Positions 62,353 through 64,000 of a DNA stretch of 64,000 nt are shown here, in pieces. Numbering within the stretch: position 1 is the first letter of the stretch; every line of letters begins with the position of its first letter. The position numbers and the translations under genes were made by a program. The stretch spans positions 390,304 to 454,303 of the forward strand of contig NZ_NEVQ01000003.1 of the NCBI RefSeq assembly GCF_002261185.1. Reading direction: 5' to 3'. The stretch is from Bordetella genomosp. 4 (lineage in GTDB: Bacteria > Pseudomonadota > Gammaproteobacteria > Burkholderiales > Burkholderiaceae_B). Under the pieces are notes generated by a model that searched no databases, had not been told where the DNA came from, and saw nothing but the letters and a program-made list of their open reading frames with translations.

Positions 62353-62718
62353 ATGCATGTAACGACAAGCAGGACGGCCGCCATTGTTTTCGGCCTATGG
62401 GCAATCATCGTGTCCCCCATTGGCGCGCAAGCGGCCGATCAATCCACAGGCGAGGCCTTGGCGCAAAGCAAAGCCTGTATGGCGTGTCACCAAGTCGACA
62501 GCAAGCGGGTAGGGCCGCCGTTGCGCAGCATCGGGGAACGATATGCCGCGGCGGGCGAGGGCGACGCCATGGTGCAGTATCTGGCGGGCAAAATCCGTTC
62601 CGGCGGACGAGGCGTGTGGGGGGCCGTACCGATGCCGGCGCAACCGCAGGTCAGCGAAGAGGATGCTCGCACCTTGGCCGAGTGGGTGCTATCCCTGGCA
62701 CCGGCTAAATCAAAGTAG
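62353..62718 (+). CDS. Class I cytochrome c, periplasmic
   Basis: Small soluble electron carrier, 121 residues including a Sec signal (AAIVFGLWAIIVSPIGAQA). The haem motif is CMACH with the axial Met probably in VWGAVPMPAQPQV; the pattern matches the cytochrome c-551/c5 group. A start at 62302 lies within the tandem repeat and would use its GGGAG as ribosome site, adding 17 residues to the signal; I prefer 62353. Two forms are possible. Confidence 0.85.
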   Translation: MHVTTSRTAAIVFGLWAIIVSPIGAQAADQSTGEALAQSKACMACHQVDSKRVGPPLRSIGERYAAAGEGDAMVQYLAGKIRSGGRGVWGAVPMPAQPQVSEEDARTLAEWVLSLAPAKSK

Positions 62719-62921
62719 TTTCGGCACTTGTCCGTGCAGGTCAAATAGGCCTCGTCAGATCGGAGGGCCTGCTCGACGCGAGCAGCGCGCCTTTTTATCC
62801 ATATATCTCACAAGCCCACGCATGAGCGGGCCTGCCTTCATGGCTTCCCGTCTTTTGCGTGCGAATGGGCCCGTCTGTATTGGCATGGCCGGCATCTCCG
62901 GCTGGCTCGGTCGTTATGCCT

Positions 62922-63020
62922 TTATATATAGCGGCCCGTCTCCATATCTGTCCCTCTATCTATATATAGAGCAGCGGCCCATTCCTATCTACTATCTATA
63001 TATAGTAGATAGCAGCGGCA
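62922..63020. repeat. AT-rich TATATATAG hairpin cluster upstream of msrA
   Basis: Three TATATATAG motifs in 75 bp within GC-rich DNA. Two are parts of perfect hairpins with the same CTATAT loop: CTCTAT/ATAGAG (62954-62971) and CTATCTACTAT/ATAGTAGATAG (62985-63012). CAGCGGC or CGGCCC follows each. The rest of 62719-62921 has no gene; a GC hairpin near 62760-62795 may end the cytochrome transcript. Confidence 0.8.
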
Positions 63021-63052
63021 GAGAAATGCCTATTGAACAAGGAATCATGATC

Positions 63053-63616
63053 ATGTCGGAATCCACATCTTCCCCGGTTACCGAGGTCGCCATCCTGGGC
63101 GGGGGCTGCTTCTGGTGCGTCGAGGCCGTCCTTGAGGATTTGCGCGGCGTCGTCAGCGTGCTGCCCGGCTATAGCGGCGGCCATGTCGATCATCCTTCGT
63201 ATGAACAGGTCTGCGGCAAAGCCACTGGCCATATCGAAGTCGCCCGCGTCGAGTTCGATCCTTCAGTGTTGTCCTATGCCGACCTGTTGCGGGTATTCTT
63301 CGCCACGCACGATCCGACCACTCCGGGGCGTCAGGGCAATGACGTGGGGCCGCAGTACGAGTCCGCCATCTTTTGGCAGAACGAGACCCAGCGCGAGCAG
63401 GCTCAGGCCGTCATTGCCGAAGTCGATGCGCAGCATATTTATGATGCGCCTATTGTGACCCAGCTGCGCGAGCCCGCCACATTCTGGCCCGCAGAGGACT
63501 ATCACCGTAATTATTTTGAGCTGCACCCCGAACAAGGCTACTGCCAATTCGTGATTGCGCCAAAGGTCGCGAAATTCCGTAAACAGTTCAGTGATCGACT
63601 GAAAAAACAGGGTTAA
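63053..63616 (+). CDS. msrA: Peptide methionine sulfoxide reductase A
   Basis: Repairs methionine-S-sulfoxide in proteins using thioredoxin. The catalytic motif GGGCFWCVEAV has C19; GATGHIEVARVEFDP-like and HDPTTPGRQGNDVGPQYES segments and the C-terminal PEQGYCQF are conserved. Two ATG codons are available (63047 and 63053); AAGGA at 63039 sits at the better distance from 63053. The reading frame is open far upstream, but that part is non-conserved and includes the hairpin cluster. Confidence 0.94.
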   Translation: MSESTSSPVTEVAILGGGCFWCVEAVLEDLRGVVSVLPGYSGGHVDHPSYEQVCGKATGHIEVARVEFDPSVLSYADLLRVFFATHDPTTPGRQGNDVGPQYESAIFWQNETQREQAQAVIAEVDAQHIYDAPIVTQLREPATFWPAEDYHRNYFELHPEQGYCQFVIAPKVAKFRKQFSDRLKKQG

Positions 63617-63632
63617 TACACATCTTTCACAG

Positions 63633-63672
63633 GGGACGACCGGCTTTTTAGCCTCTCGTCCCCAATTTTTTT
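63633..63672 (+). terminator. Terminator of msrA
   Basis: GGGGACGA and TCGTCCCC arms with an inner GGCT/AGCC pair, followed by AATTTTTTT, 17 bp after the msrA stop codon. Confidence 0.92.
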
Positions 63673-63975
63673 AGAAATTTTAGAAAAAAGTGCCGGTATC
63701 GCCGTAACGGCTTTGTAATGTGTGCTATAGTCTCGCTCCTTCGCTGCTTGAACACGAATTCAGACGAAACGCAGTTTCAGACGAGACGGATTCAGGCGGT
63801 GGGGCCGAAGTGGTAGCGCAGTAAATTCCCGCGACGATGATTATTTGAGATCTAGTTGCACTGAATTTAAAAGGTGTGTTAATATTTCGGGCTCGGCAGT
63901 TGGTGAGGTTAGGGTAAACCCTGATATCCCGAGTGACCGAGGCAGCAGCCGGGGCGACCTGGCAGCTGTGAGGTG
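63673..63975 (+). promoter_or_regulatory. Promoter region and structured leader at the window end
   Basis: An AT-rich block at 63667-63690 resembles an UP element and precedes TATAGT (63727-63732) with a poor -35. A second candidate is TTGCAC-18-TAATAT near 63857-63886. After this come inverted repeats: AGGGT-AA-ACCCT at about 63911, CTCGG/CCGAG arms around it and CCGAGG..CGGGG. It looks like a structured 5' leader, but I cannot assign it to a riboswitch class. Confidence 0.4.
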
Positions 63976-64000
63976 ATGAAGAGTTCAGATCGGCGAATAA
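63976..64000 (+). CDS. Possible start of a gene cut by the window edge
   Basis: ATG at 63976 opens MKSSDRRI with no stop before the end. AGG lies only two bases ahead, so the ribosome site is poorly spaced. Such an N-terminus occurs in cobalamin-independent methionine synthase-like proteins, but eight residues cannot support a call. Confidence 0.2.

Noticed and set aside
62543..63050. Long N-terminal extension of MsrA
   Set aside because: The frame is open but overlaps the cytochrome gene in another frame, encodes non-conserved residues, and a good ribosome site precedes the usual MsrA start.
63660..63760. rRNA operon promoter and leader
   Set aside because: UP-like A/T block and TATAGT are suggestive, but no clear -35, boxA or rRNA sequence follows before the window ends.

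Overview
The window looks like a chromosomal segment of a betaproteobacterium of the family Alcaligenaceae, close to Bordetella or Achromobacter. The evidence is moderately high GC, Bordetella-like protein sequences (TolQRA-TolB-Pal-CpoB, RppH, FusA, Lgt), many IclR/LysR/GntR-era style catabolic islands with solute-acid transporters, and a zapA gene followed by a 6S RNA. This placement is my inference from protein resemblance, not a database result. No prophage, insertion sequence, CRISPR array or rRNA operon is visible.

Layout. 1-2.2 kb: end of a sugar-acid catabolic unit (MFS permease, DapA-family lyase). 2.4-6.8 kb: fabI, then the conserved mltD-gloB / methyltransferase-rnhA block. 6.9-11.2 kb: an RND efflux pair lying between rnhA and dnaQ. 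11.7-16 kb: dnaQ, tRNA-Val(CAC), several small unknown genes, a LuxR-type regulator and a ChbG/HpnK-type deacetylase. 16.1-24.7 kb: a seven-gene catabolic operon (Gfo/Idh/MocA oxidoreductase, TIM-barrel epimerase, DUF4432 epimerase-like protein, SDR, CoA-transferase, a solute-binding-protein homologue without signal peptide, enoyl-CoA hydratase) facing a LacI-type regulator across a 38-bp near-palindrome. 24.7-29.9 kb: hydrolase, LysE and EamA exporters, MocR regulator, small phosphatase-like protein and UspA. 30.0-35.6 kb: an isolated fusA copy, a hydrolase, a YbaK deacylase and an EamA exporter, interspersed with three copies of a structured hairpin repeat. 35.6-42.9 kb: the tol-pal operon and proS. 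42.9-46.7 kb: rppH, a two-component system and a LysR regulator. 46.7-55 kb: a complete four-carbon sugar-acid (threonate/erythronate) operon ltnD-otnK-otnC-MFS-otnI-denD with its GntR regulator. 55.1-57.2 kb: tctBA without tctC. 57.6-64 kb: coiled-coil protein-zapA-6S RNA, a SIMPL protein, lgt, ilvD, cytochrome c, msrA and an unidentified long leader.

How it works together. The envelope genes (tol-pal, lgt, mltD, RND pump) and replication/repair genes (dnaQ, rnhA) are housekeeping. The accessory content is mainly catabolism of hydroxylated acids: the otn operon should take threonate/erythronate to dihydroxyacetone phosphate, while the 16-24 kb operon mixes sugar-type redox/epimerase enzymes with CoA-thioester enzymes in a combination I cannot match to a characterised pathway.

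Most interesting. Three intergenic elements at about 30.1, 32.8 and 35.5 kb share one architecture: 34-bp nearly perfect inverted arms, a 65-67 nt core with two internal hairpins whose stems change by compensatory substitutions, a TTGCTGGC box 21-22 bp before the first arm, and a small TCRC-NNNN-GTGA motif right after the second arm. I do not recognise the family. The second candidate for novelty is the 16-24 kb operon.
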